From an uncultured Bermanella sp. (GTDB taxonomy: Bacteria; Pseudomonadota; Gammaproteobacteria; Pseudomonadales; Oceanobacteraceae), in assembly GCA_913054445.1 (NCBI GenBank), contig CAJXIK010000127.1, positions 1 to 6,041 on the forward strand: a DNA stretch of 6,041 bases, given 5' to 3'. Within the stretch, counting starts at the first letter, position 1, and each line of letters begins with the position of its first letter. Positions 1 to 5,134 of the stretch are shown in pieces. The position numbers were made by a program, and so were the translations under genes. Below the pieces are notes generated by a model. That model had not been told where the DNA came from, did not search any database, and saw only the letters and a program-made list of their open reading frames with translations.

Positions 1-77
1 TGGTCGGAGCGGCAGGATTTGAACCTGCGACCCCTTGCCCCCCAGGCAAGTGCGCTACCAAACTGCGCTACGCCCCG
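1..77 (-). tRNA. tRNA-Pro (anticodon GGG)
   Basis: Reading the minus strand, the sequence folds into a full cloverleaf. A 7-bp acceptor stem pairs CGGGGCG with CGCTCCG, including one G-U pair. The D arm carries GCGCAGTTTGGTAGCGC. The anticodon stem CTTGC/GCAAG encloses the loop CTGGGGG, giving anticodon GGG at the usual 34-36 position. The T arm is GCAGG-TTCAAAT-CCTGC, followed by A and an encoded CCA (bases 1-3). The C1-G72 first pair is typical of bacterial proline tRNAs. It should read CCC and CCU codons. It has its own promoter just upstream and is separated from ihfA by terminator-like hairpins, so it is probably transcribed independently. Confidence 0.97.
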
Positions 78-96
78 ACACTAGCTCTTTCGAACT

Positions 97-132
97 GGCC
101 AGCACTATATAGTAAGCTTTTGATTTTGTGAA
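97..132 (-). promoter_or_regulatory. sigma-70 promoter of tRNA-Pro
   Basis: On the minus strand a -35 box TTCACA (127-132, 5 of 6 consensus) and a -10 box TATAGT (104-109, 5 of 6) are separated by exactly 17 bases. Transcription would start near 97, about 20 bases before the mature tRNA 5' end. The stretch after the -10 box is G+C-rich (GCTGGCC), a discriminator type typical of stringently controlled stable-RNA promoters. The box match and spacing are seen directly; the start site and the stringent control are inferred. Confidence 0.75.
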
Positions 133-188
133 GGTTTTTTAATAAAAAGGGTTAGTTTTTTATAATTAACCTAACAAATCAGATTCAC
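109..188. repeat. 80-base tandem repeat, copy 1 (tRNA-proximal)
   Basis: First of two adjacent direct copies. The first roughly 40 bases, from AGTAAGCTTTTGATTTTG to AATAAAAAGG, are identical in both copies. The second half has diverged but keeps TATAATTA and ends with the same GATTCAC. This copy supplies the -35 box and spacer of the tRNA promoter; the -10 box straddles its outer edge. The shared GATTCAC in copy 2 covers the ihfA stop codon, so the duplicated block began at the end of ihfA. Confidence 0.9.
141..171 (-). terminator. degenerate second terminator-like hairpin
   Basis: The equivalent position in repeat copy 1 keeps the T-run (141-148) but has a weaker stem, GGTTA/TAACC (150-154 with 167-171), around a 12-base loop. 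An alternative GTTAG/CTAAC pairing is also possible. It may add some backup termination before the tRNA promoter, or may be only a decaying duplicate of the copy 2 terminator. Confidence 0.35.
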
Positions 189-267
189 ATAGTAAGCTTT
201 TGATTTTGTGAAGGTTTTTTAATAAAAAGGGGTAATTTTTATAATTAGCCCGAAAAATTAGATTCAC
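189..267. repeat. 80-base tandem repeat, copy 2 (ihfA-proximal)
   Basis: Second direct copy, 79 bases because of a one-base deletion in the T-rich part. It runs into the ihfA stop codon (264-266). It keeps a perfect TTCACA -35-like box, but the bases 17 positions further on are TGTGAA, not a usable -10, so it has half a promoter. Its hairpin is the more convincing ihfA terminator. Confidence 0.9.
221..251 (-). terminator. Rho-independent terminator of ihfA
   Basis: Twelve bases after the ihfA stop, the minus strand reads GGGC-TAATT, loop ATAAA, AATTA-CCCC and then TTTTTATT. The stem is 8 bp with a single bulged C and is followed at once by a T-run. The stem is A/T-rich in the middle, so termination may be incomplete. 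It probably ends the thrS-to-ihfA transcript ahead of the tRNA gene. Confidence 0.65.
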
Positions 268-560
268 TCTTCGTTAAAGGCTTCGACCTGCACCTTTAAT
301 TTTTGACCGGGGCGAAAAGTCACTACACAACGGGCCGAGATGGGAATCTCTTCACCCGTCTTAGGGTTACGCCCAGGCCGCTGACTTTTTTCACGCAGGT
401 CAAAATTACCAAAGCCCGACAGTTTAACCTGCTCTTTCTCGGTCAAACATTCGCGAATCTCTTCAAAGAAGATGTCGACCATCTCCTTTGCTTCCCGTTT
501 GTTGATGCCCAGTTCATCGAACAGCTTTTCAGCCATATCCGCTTTGGTAATCGCGGTCAT
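264..560 (-). CDS. ihfA: integration host factor subunit alpha
   Basis: Encodes 98 residues, against 99 for the E. coli protein. IHF-alpha pairs with IHF-beta to form a nucleoid-associated heterodimer that binds specific sites and bends DNA sharply, acting in recombination, replication and transcription. Visible family features are the N-terminal helical dimerisation part (about 1-45), the VKLSGFGNFDLR core (45-56) and the beta-arm with QRPGRNPKTGE (60-70). Pro66 matches the proline that intercalates into the minor groove in E. coli IHF. TFRPGQKLK lies at 81-89. Position 78 is Cys where I recall Arg in relatives. The ATG is chosen because GAGAGGG sits just upstream. The gene follows pheT by 40 bases, the usual gammaproteobacterial placement. 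Confidence 0.97.
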   Translation of the reverse strand: MTAITKADMAEKLFDELGINKREAKEMVDIFFEEIRECLTEKEQVKLSGFGNFDLREKSQRPGRNPKTGEEIPISARCVVTFRPGQKLKVQVEAFNEE

Positions 561-568
561 AATACCCT

Positions 569-592
569 CTCACAATACACCCGCATTGTGAG
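569..592 (-). promoter_or_regulatory. inverted repeat abutting the ihfA ribosome-binding site
   Basis: Perfect 8-bp inverted repeat CTCACAAT (569-576) and ATTGTGAG (585-592) around an 8-base spacer, filling most of the pheT-ihfA gap. In the minus-strand mRNA the downstream arm ends in GAG, which overlaps the GAGAGGG Shine-Dalgarno of ihfA, so folding would partly cover it. It could be an RNA hairpin tuning ihfA translation, or a binding site for a dimeric protein. The symmetry is seen; the role is inferred. Confidence 0.45.
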
Positions 593-600
593 CGGGCATA

Positions 601-2985
601 TTAACCTCGTAGTTGTGCTGCTAGTCCTTCAGCCAGTGCCGAGACTACATTATCGACCCAACTGGTTATTTCTTCATCATTAAGAGTGCGTGAAGGATCT
701 TGCCACGTCAAGCCTAGTGCCAGACTTTTTCTACCGTTTTCAATGCCTTGGCCGCGATAGACGTCAAACAGTGTAACGTTCGTCAGCAGCTCTCCAGCGT
801 TCTTACGGATGATGTGCTCCACCTGACTCCACTGTACCGACTCTTCCACAATGAAAGCCAGATCGTAGTTTCTTTCGGGCACCTTGGAGACGGCCTTAAA
901 TTCAGGCAGCACGCCTTCACGAACATCGGCCAGTACCAATTCATACACATACAACTGAGTCTTGATGCCCAGTTTCTTCTGTAGCTCTGGGTGCAGCGCC
1001 CCCAGCAAACCAATTTGCTTGTCGCCCTTAAAGATGGCGGCACACTGGCCTGGATGCAAGGCTGAGTGAGAACCCACCTCGAAGCGGATATCGGCATCGC
1101 CACCCAACGCCAACATGGCCTCCACATCGCCTTTTAAATCGAAGAAGTCTACTTTATCGCTGCCATTGCTCCAGCCTTTGACTAGGCGAGAACCACAGAT
1201 CAGACCAGAGATAACCTGATGCTGGTCTAGCTCGCCATCTTTAGGGATGAAGCGCAAACCGGTCTCGAATAAACGCACCGTTTCTTGCTGACGATTAAGG
1301 TTGTGCTCGGCCGCCTTGATTAAACCCACCCAGAGGGTGGAACGCATGACGCTCATGTCGGCAGAGATAGGATTCGCCAACTCGAGACCGTCGACGCTGG
1401 GATCCACTAGCTTTTGCGTCTTAGGGTCCACGAAGCTATAAGTGATCGCCTCTTGATAACCACGGTCTACCCAGAAGTGCTTGATGGTTTGTATGGCCGT
1501 GTTGACTTCAGGCTGAACCGCTAACTCGAGGGCCGCCTGCGGTGTGTTAACCGGCAATAAGTTATAACCATAGATACGGGCGATTTCTTCTATTAAGTCC
1601 GCCTCGATGGCAATATCGAAACGATAGCTCGGCACATCGACACGCCACCCCCCTTCTATGTTGGCAACCGTCATGCCCAAGCGAGTAAGCATCTCTTCGA
1701 TTTCGGCAGCCGGAAGCTCTAGGGCCAGCACTTGCTTGACGCGCGCGGCACGCAAGGTGACTTCGAGCGGCTTAGGCATGGCCGATTCATCAATGGCCTG
1801 CACCACGGGGCCAGCCTGACCACCGCAGATATCCAGAATTAACTGAGTGGCACGCTGGGCCGCCTTGGCTTGCAGATGGTAGTCGACACCGCGTTCAAAT
1901 CGGTGGCTGGAATCGGTATGCAAGCCGTAGTTACGCGCCTTACCGGCGATGGACACTGGGTTAAAATAGGCCAGCTCTAAAAAGATATCCTGAGTATCAC
2001 CACTAACAGCAGAGAACTCCCCGCCCATGACACCGGCGATGGCCAATGCCTTGGACTGATCCGCTATCACTAGGGTATCGTCGCTTAAGGTGACTTCTTG
2101 GCCACCAAGCAGGGTTAACGCCTCGCCAGACTTCGCCATGCGCACGTCGATGCCGCCATCCAGCTTAGCCATGTCGAAGGCGTGCATGGGCTGCCCCATC
2201 TCCAGCAAGACAAAATTGGTCACGTCTACTATGGGGTCGATGGCGCGAATATCACTGCGGCGCAGCTTCTCGACCATCCACAACGGGGTTTGCGCCTGTA
2301 CGTTAACCCCCTTAATGACACGACCTAGATATTTAGGGCATGCATCCACCGCACTTAACGTGACCGCGACACTGTCATCGATCGTCGCCGCGACGTCGGC
2401 CACTTGCTGGGCCATCACGTCTTCTTTGTTGAGCGTACCCACTTCACGGGCCAAGCCATTAATACTCAGGCAGTCCGCACGGTTAGGGGTTAGGTCCACT
2501 TCTATGACGCTATCATCCAACTGTAAATATTCGCGAATGTCTTTACCCAGGGGCGCATCGGCGGGTAATTCCATCAAGCCGTCGGAGCTGTCGCTCATGC
2601 CCATCTCAGCTTCCGCGCACAGCATGCCGAAACTTTCGACGCCACGCAGCTTGGCTTTTTTAATTTTAAAACCCTTACCATCCGGGCTAGGTAGCCGCGC
2701 GCCAATTTTCGCGAATGGGATTTTTAAACCTACCCGCACGTTGCTGGCACCACACACGATTTGAAAGGTTTCCGTGCCATCGCTCACCTGACACAGGCTG
2801 AGTTTATCGGCATCTGGGTGTTGTTCACGCTTAACCACCTGCCCCACCACAATGCCAGTAAAGTCTGCGGCCACCGCCTCAACGCCGTCTACTTCTAGCC
2901 CTGCCATTGTAAGCTGGGCCGTTAATTGTTGCGTGGTCAGCGCTGGGCTAACCTGTTCTCTTAACCAGCTTTCACTGAATTTCAT
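601..2985 (-). CDS. pheT: phenylalanine--tRNA ligase beta subunit
   Basis: 794 residues, essentially the E. coli length (795). It forms the alpha2-beta2 phenylalanyl-tRNA synthetase with PheS in the cytoplasm, binding tRNA-Phe and hydrolysing mischarged Tyr-tRNA-Phe. Domains in order: an EMAP II-like OB-fold tRNA-binding domain (about 39-148, with VVGQVVKREQHPDADKLSLC), the B3/B4 editing domain (about 211-385, with GQPMHAFD at 264-271 and HTDSSHRFERG at 356-366), the B5 DNA-binding-like fold (about 402-477), a catalytic-core-like domain without a working active site (about 478-695), and the C-terminal ferredoxin-like anticodon-binding domain (about 700-793, starting near VSKVPERNYDLAF). The ATG is preceded by TAGGA at 8 bases. 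In the editing motif, Ser359 stands where relatives I recall have Ala. Confidence 0.98.
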   Translation of the reverse strand: MKFSESWLREQVSPALTTQQLTAQLTMAGLEVDGVEAVAADFTGIVVGQVVKREQHPDADKLSLCQVSDGTETFQIVCGASNVRVGLKIPFAKIGARLPSPDGKGFKIKKAKLRGVESFGMLCAEAEMGMSDSSDGLMELPADAPLGKDIREYLQLDDSVIEVDLTPNRADCLSINGLAREVGTLNKEDVMAQQVADVAATIDDSVAVTLSAVDACPKYLGRVIKGVNVQAQTPLWMVEKLRRSDIRAIDPIVDVTNFVLLEMGQPMHAFDMAKLDGGIDVRMAKSGEALTLLGGQEVTLSDDTLVIADQSKALAIAGVMGGEFSAVSGDTQDIFLELAYFNPVSIAGKARNYGLHTDSSHRFERGVDYHLQAKAAQRATQLILDICGGQAGPVVQAIDESAMPKPLEVTLRAARVKQVLALELPAAEIEEMLTRLGMTVANIEGGWRVDVPSYRFDIAIEADLIEEIARIYGYNLLPVNTPQAALELAVQPEVNTAIQTIKHFWVDRGYQEAITYSFVDPKTQKLVDPSVDGLELANPISADMSVMRSTLWVGLIKAAEHNLNRQQETVRLFETGLRFIPKDGELDQHQVISGLICGSRLVKGWSNGSDKVDFFDLKGDVEAMLALGGDADIRFEVGSHSALHPGQCAAIFKGDKQIGLLGALHPELQKKLGIKTQLYVYELVLADVREGVLPEFKAVSKVPERNYDLAFIVEESVQWSQVEHIIRKNAGELLTNVTLFDVYRGQGIENGRKSLALGLTWQDPSRTLNDEEITSWVDNVVSALAEGLAAQLRG

Positions 2986-3013
2986 GTTTTATTTCCTAAA
3001 TTTCTTTTATGCG

Positions 3014-3026
3014 GGGGCCATGCCCC
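3014..3026. repeat. small GC hairpin beside the REP pair
   Basis: GGGGC-CAT-GCCCC forms a perfect 5-bp stem with a three-base loop, directly abutting the GTAG that starts the REP-like element. It resembles the core hairpin of common Pseudomonas-type REPs and may be a remnant of a third copy. No T-run follows on either strand, so it is unlikely to be a terminator. Confidence 0.4.
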
Positions 3027-3091
3027 GTAGGAGCGTGCTTACACGCGAATGATCGCCATTAAACATTTCAGCGCGCGTCAGCCGCTCCCAC
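3027..3091. repeat. REPIN-like inverted pair of REP sequences
   Basis: Two REP-like units face each other in the pheS-pheT gap. Unit A on the plus strand (3027-3049) starts with the tetranucleotide GTAG, followed by a GCGTG-CTTA-CACGC hairpin and GAA. Unit B on the minus strand (3069-3091) starts with GTGG, followed by GAGCGGCTGACGCGCGCT, which folds into a 6-bp stem with one bulge. The outer nine bases, GTAGGAGCG and GTGGGAGCG, match at 8 of 9, so the whole element can also fold into one long hairpin. A GTAG/GTGG start, a GAGCG core and a short hairpin match REPs mobilised by RAYT (TnpA-REP) transposases in Pseudomonas and relatives. No transposase gene is present here, so the element would be non-autonomous. 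Its insertion explains the long gap between genes that are usually close. Confidence 0.65.
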
Positions 3092-3097
3092 AATTCT

Positions 3098-4090
3098 CTA
3101 ATTAAATTGTTCTAAGAATTTCAAATCATTCTCAAAGAACATGCGCAAGTCACTCACGCCATAACGCAACATGGCCAGACGCTCTACCCCTAAACCAAAG
3201 GCAAAGCCCATGTATTTTTCGGGGTCCACGCCACTGGCGGTTAGCACATTAGGGTGCACCATGCCGCAACCACCCACCTCTAACCAACCGGTTTTGCTGG
3301 CGGCCCACTCAATATCAAACTCGGCAGAAGGCTCGGTAAAGGGGAAATAGGACGGGCGGAAACGGACATTTAATTCCTCGTCTTCAAAGAAGACACGTAA
3401 AAACTGCTGCACGGTGCCTTTTAAATCGGCGAAGCTGACGTTTTTATCCACCAGCAAACCCTCTACCTGGTGAAACATGGGAGTATGAGTTAGATCGGAG
3501 TCACAACGATAAACACGGCCCGGACAGATAATACGAATGGGCGGCTCTTGCTTTTCCATGGTGCGAATTTGTACCGGCGAGGTATGGGTTCGCAGCAGAG
3601 TTTGCGCATCAAAATAGAACGTGTCGTGCATGGCGCGGGCGGGGTGGTGAGCCGGGATATTGAGCGCATCAAAGTTATGGAAGTTATCTTCCACCTCTGG
3701 CCCCACCTCCACGTTGTAGCCAGCACTATTAAAGAAGCTCTCGATGCGCTGCAAGGTGCGGGTAACTGGGTGCAGGCCACCGGTTTTCTGGCCACGGCCA
3801 GGCAAGGTAATATCAACCGTCTCGGACGCCAACTTCTTGTTAAGCTCGGCAGCCTCTAACAGGGATTTTTTAGCCGCGATAGCCACTTCTACCTGCTGCT
3901 TGGCTTCGTTGATCTTAGCACCGGCTAGGGGACGCTCTTCCTTGCTCAGCTTGCCCAATGTCTTAAGCAAGGCCGTGATCTGGCCTTTCTTACCCAGGTA
4001 ATCTACGCGTACTTGATCTAGCGCCTGCACACCCTGCGCATGGTCAACGTTAGCCAGCGCGGCTGACACCAATTCTTGTAGGTTTTCCAA
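3098..4090 (-). CDS. pheS: phenylalanine--tRNA ligase alpha subunit
   Basis: 330 residues from the start preferred here; a TTG at 4105 would give 335. This class II catalytic subunit activates phenylalanine with ATP and charges tRNA-Phe as part of alpha2-beta2 with PheT. Features: an N-terminal coiled coil that contacts tRNA (about 1-80), the HHPARAMHDTF stretch (148-158), motif 2 with the RVYR loop (about 185-215), FTEPSAEFD at the substrate pocket (251-259) and motif 3 GFAFGLGVERL (295-305). The Ala in GFAFG that sets amino-acid pocket size in E. coli (Ala294) is kept. No ATG lies near the N-terminus. TTG at 4088-4090 is chosen because GGAG (4100-4103) lies 9 bases upstream and the product then begins MENL, like the Pseudomonas protein as I recall it. 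The TTG at 4105 has no Shine-Dalgarno. Confidence 0.95.
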   Translation of the reverse strand: MENLQELVSAALANVDHAQGVQALDQVRVDYLGKKGQITALLKTLGKLSKEERPLAGAKINEAKQQVEVAIAAKKSLLEAAELNKKLASETVDITLPGRGQKTGGLHPVTRTLQRIESFFNSAGYNVEVGPEVEDNFHNFDALNIPAHHPARAMHDTFYFDAQTLLRTHTSPVQIRTMEKQEPPIRIICPGRVYRCDSDLTHTPMFHQVEGLLVDKNVSFADLKGTVQQFLRVFFEDEELNVRFRPSYFPFTEPSAEFDIEWAASKTGWLEVGGCGMVHPNVLTASGVDPEKYMGFAFGLGVERLAMLRYGVSDLRMFFENDLKFLEQFN

Positions 4091-4099
4091 TTTTTCCAG

Positions 4100-4103
4100 C
4101 TCC
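4100..4103 (-). promoter_or_regulatory. Shine-Dalgarno deciding the pheS start
   Basis: GGAG on the minus strand, 9 bases before TTG 4088-4090. It overlaps the other candidate TTG (4103-4105), so it cannot serve that codon. This favours the shorter 330-residue PheS. Confidence 0.6.
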
Positions 4104-4175
4104 AAAAACGATTTCTACGCACATCAAAGCACTCTAAACCGCAATTTAAGTATCACGAGCACTGTTACGCAGATT

Positions 4176-4236
4176 AAAAGAGGGTTGATTGCCATATTTT
4201 ATGAGTGACCTCCATAAAATATGGCAATCAATCCTC
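4176..4236 (-). terminator. large hairpin upstream of pheS, candidate terminator/attenuator
   Basis: The arms are 24 bases each: GAGG/CCTC, one mismatch, then 19 perfect pairs (4185-4203 with 4213-4231). They close on a 9-base loop, and TTTT (4176-4179) follows on the minus strand. This is the position of the pheST attenuator in enteric bacteria, just before pheS. The stem is far longer and more A/T-rich than usual attenuators, and no Phe-rich leader peptide precedes it. It could instead be the fused ends of a small transposable element. The loop and the base beside it contain GGAGGT. The structure is certain; the function is inferred. Confidence 0.55.
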
Positions 4237-4320
4237 AGGGCCAGCAATAAGGTTGTACTAGCCGCCGAATGCGCCGCTCTTTGCCAGCCATAGCATCGCG
4301 ACATACCGTGCATCCTGCAC

Positions 4321-4359
4321 ATAAAATAGGGGAAGCGCTTATTAAGCCCTTCCCCTATT
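4321..4359 (-). terminator. probable Rho-independent terminator after rplT
   Basis: Minus-strand arms AATAGGGGAAG and CTTCCCCTATT pair over 11 bp. A G-G mismatch follows, then GCTT/AAGC around a three-base AAT loop. TTAT follows the downstream arm, making TATTTTAT at the exit. It lies about 85 bases after the rplT stop, where it could end or thin the infC-rpmI-rplT transcript before pheS. The T-run is broken by A, so read-through is likely. The stem is nearly symmetric and has an A-rich left flank, so it might also act on the other strand. Confidence 0.6.
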
Positions 4360-4405
4360 CGATACAAGACAGCGTTAATAATGATTAGATTATTAGCACT
4401 TCTTG

Positions 4406-4441
4406 TTAACTGCTTAATTTAAGCGGGCACAGCCCAGTTAA
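4406..4441 (-). repeat. compound inverted repeat just after rplT
   Basis: Outer arms TTAACTG and CAGTTAA (4435-4441 and 4406-4412) enclose 22 bases that hold two further inverted repeats, GGC-TGT-GCC and GCTTAA-A-TTAAGC. The transcript could therefore fold as a three-way junction starting 3 bases after the rplT stop. No T-run follows. It may protect the 3' end of the ribosomal-protein mRNA, or be a regulator-binding structure; this is inference only. Confidence 0.35.
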
Positions 4442-4443
4442 AT

Positions 4444-4797
4444 TTAAAGAGAGGCTTTAGCTTTTTCAACTAATGCAGCAAAAGCACCTTTCTCGTTAAC
4501 AGCCAGGTCAGCCAATACTTTACGATCGATTTCGATAGAAGCATTTTTCAGACCGTTGATGAAACGGCTGTAAGACAAACCATTTATACGCGCACCAGCG
4601 TTGATACGTGCGATCCACAAGGCGCGGAACTGACGCTTTCTCTGGCGACGGTCACGATAAGCGTATTGACCCGCTTTGATGACCGCTTGCTTAGCTACAC
4701 GGAATACACGTGAACGTGCACCGTAATAACCTTTAGCTTGCTTTAATACTTTTTTATGACGACGACGGGCGACAACACCACGTTTTACACGAGCCAT
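4444..4797 (-). CDS. rplT: 50S ribosomal protein L20
   Basis: 117 residues (118 in E. coli), strongly basic. L20 binds 23S rRNA early and is needed for 50S assembly. In enteric bacteria it also represses rpmI and its own gene by binding leader RNA. The long basic N-terminal extension (1-60) contains RRRHKKVLKQAKGYYGAR and RDRRQRKRQFRALWIARINA, the hallmark blocks of the family. The globular C-terminal domain covers about 61-117. The ATG has a strong AGAGGAG Shine-Dalgarno (4804-4810) six bases upstream, much better than that of rpmI. It follows rpmI by 28 bases and is surely cotranscribed with it. Confidence 0.98.
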   Translation of the reverse strand: MARVKRGVVARRRHKKVLKQAKGYYGARSRVFRVAKQAVIKAGQYAYRDRRQRKRQFRALWIARINAGARINGLSYSRFINGLKNASIEIDRKVLADLAVNEKGAFAALVEKAKASL

Positions 4798-4825
4798 TTT
4801 AAACTCCTCTTAAACCAATTAAAAA

Positions 4826-5026
4826 TTAAACGCCAGGAAGCATACGTTTGATCAACGGAACATCAGATGCATGAACCTGCAACTGAGAACGTAGATGACG
4901 CTTACGCTTGGTGCTTTTTTTGGTCAAGATGTGAGCACGGTGTGCTTGACGGTGCTTGAAACCGTTACCAGTCTTTTTGAAGCGCTTTGCAGCACCACTA
5001 TGACTCTTGATTTTAATTTTAGACAT
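4826..5026 (-). CDS. rpmI: 50S ribosomal protein L35
   Basis: 66 residues, very basic, within the usual 64-66 range. It is a component of the large ribosomal subunit. The family signature is visible in KIKSHSGAAKRFKKTGNGF near the N-terminus, the central RAHILTKKSTKRKRHLR and the C-terminal IKRMLPGV. The ATG is the only sensible start. Its ribosome-binding site is weak: GTGAG at 5038-5042 lies 11 bases away, across a T-run. That suits a gene whose translation is controlled by leader structure. It sits between infC and rplT in the conserved order. Confidence 0.97.
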   Translation of the reverse strand: MSKIKIKSHSGAAKRFKKTGNGFKHRQAHRAHILTKKSTKRKRHLRSQLQVHASDVPLIKRMLPGV

Positions 5027-5134
5027 GCTAAAAAAATCTCACTCGCATTGTTAATATAACAGCAGAAGGTGGCTATTACGGCTACTGGGCTTGCGCCCAA
5101 TAAGTTGAATAACGCTTTATACTGACCTAACTGC
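5027..5134 (-). promoter_or_regulatory. rpmI leader with GNRA hairpin, candidate L20 operator
   Basis: The 108 bases between infC and rpmI contain a minus-strand hairpin ATTGGGC-GCAA-GCCCAGT (5084-5101). Its stem is 7 bp with one G-U pair, capped by the stable GNRA tetraloop GCAA. In E. coli the corresponding region carries two L20-binding sites, one a long-range pseudoknot that hides the rpmI start. I see the hairpin and the weak rpmI Shine-Dalgarno. That this is an L20 site is inferred from position, and I did not work out a pseudoknot. Confidence 0.45.

Larger units (their letters stand above)
4106..4443 (-). other. rplT-pheS intergenic region
   Basis: 338 bases with no gene I can support. 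It holds, in transcription order, a compound inverted repeat just after rplT (4406-4441), a 35-base terminator-like hairpin (4325-4359) and a 57-base hairpin with a short T-run (4180-4236). A 73-codon open frame (4146-4367) crosses both arms of the large hairpin, has no recognisable family and is not called. Shorter frames of 12 to 23 codons exist, but none is rich in Phe codons, unlike the pheM leader peptide of E. coli. I found no convincing sigma-70 promoter for pheS. Confidence 0.6.

Noticed and set aside
1..77. tRNA-Pro 3' end as an integration site for a genomic island
   Set aside because: The window stops at the tRNA 3' end, so no flanking repeat or integrase can be seen.
585..595. Resemblance of ATTGTGAGCGG to part of the lac operator
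   Set aside because: Only half the operator matches, there is no lac context, and the actual symmetry is with CTCACAAT at 569-576. It is a coincidence.
303..683. 126-codon open frame on the plus strand
   Set aside because: It is antisense to ihfA and the end of pheT, which are both real, and it has no recognisable domain.
2090..2764. 224-codon open frame on the plus strand
   Set aside because: It lies entirely antisense to pheT, whose protein is unmistakable. Its composition is what an antisense reading gives and it has no family features.
4146..4367. 73-codon open frame on the minus strand before pheS
   Set aside because: It reads through both arms of the 57-base hairpin and the end of the upstream terminator stem, has no known motif and is best explained as chance.
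4237..4443. Phe-rich leader peptide of the pheM type
   Set aside because: I read the minus-strand frames before the large hairpin and found no cluster of Phe codons in a short frame with a start codon.
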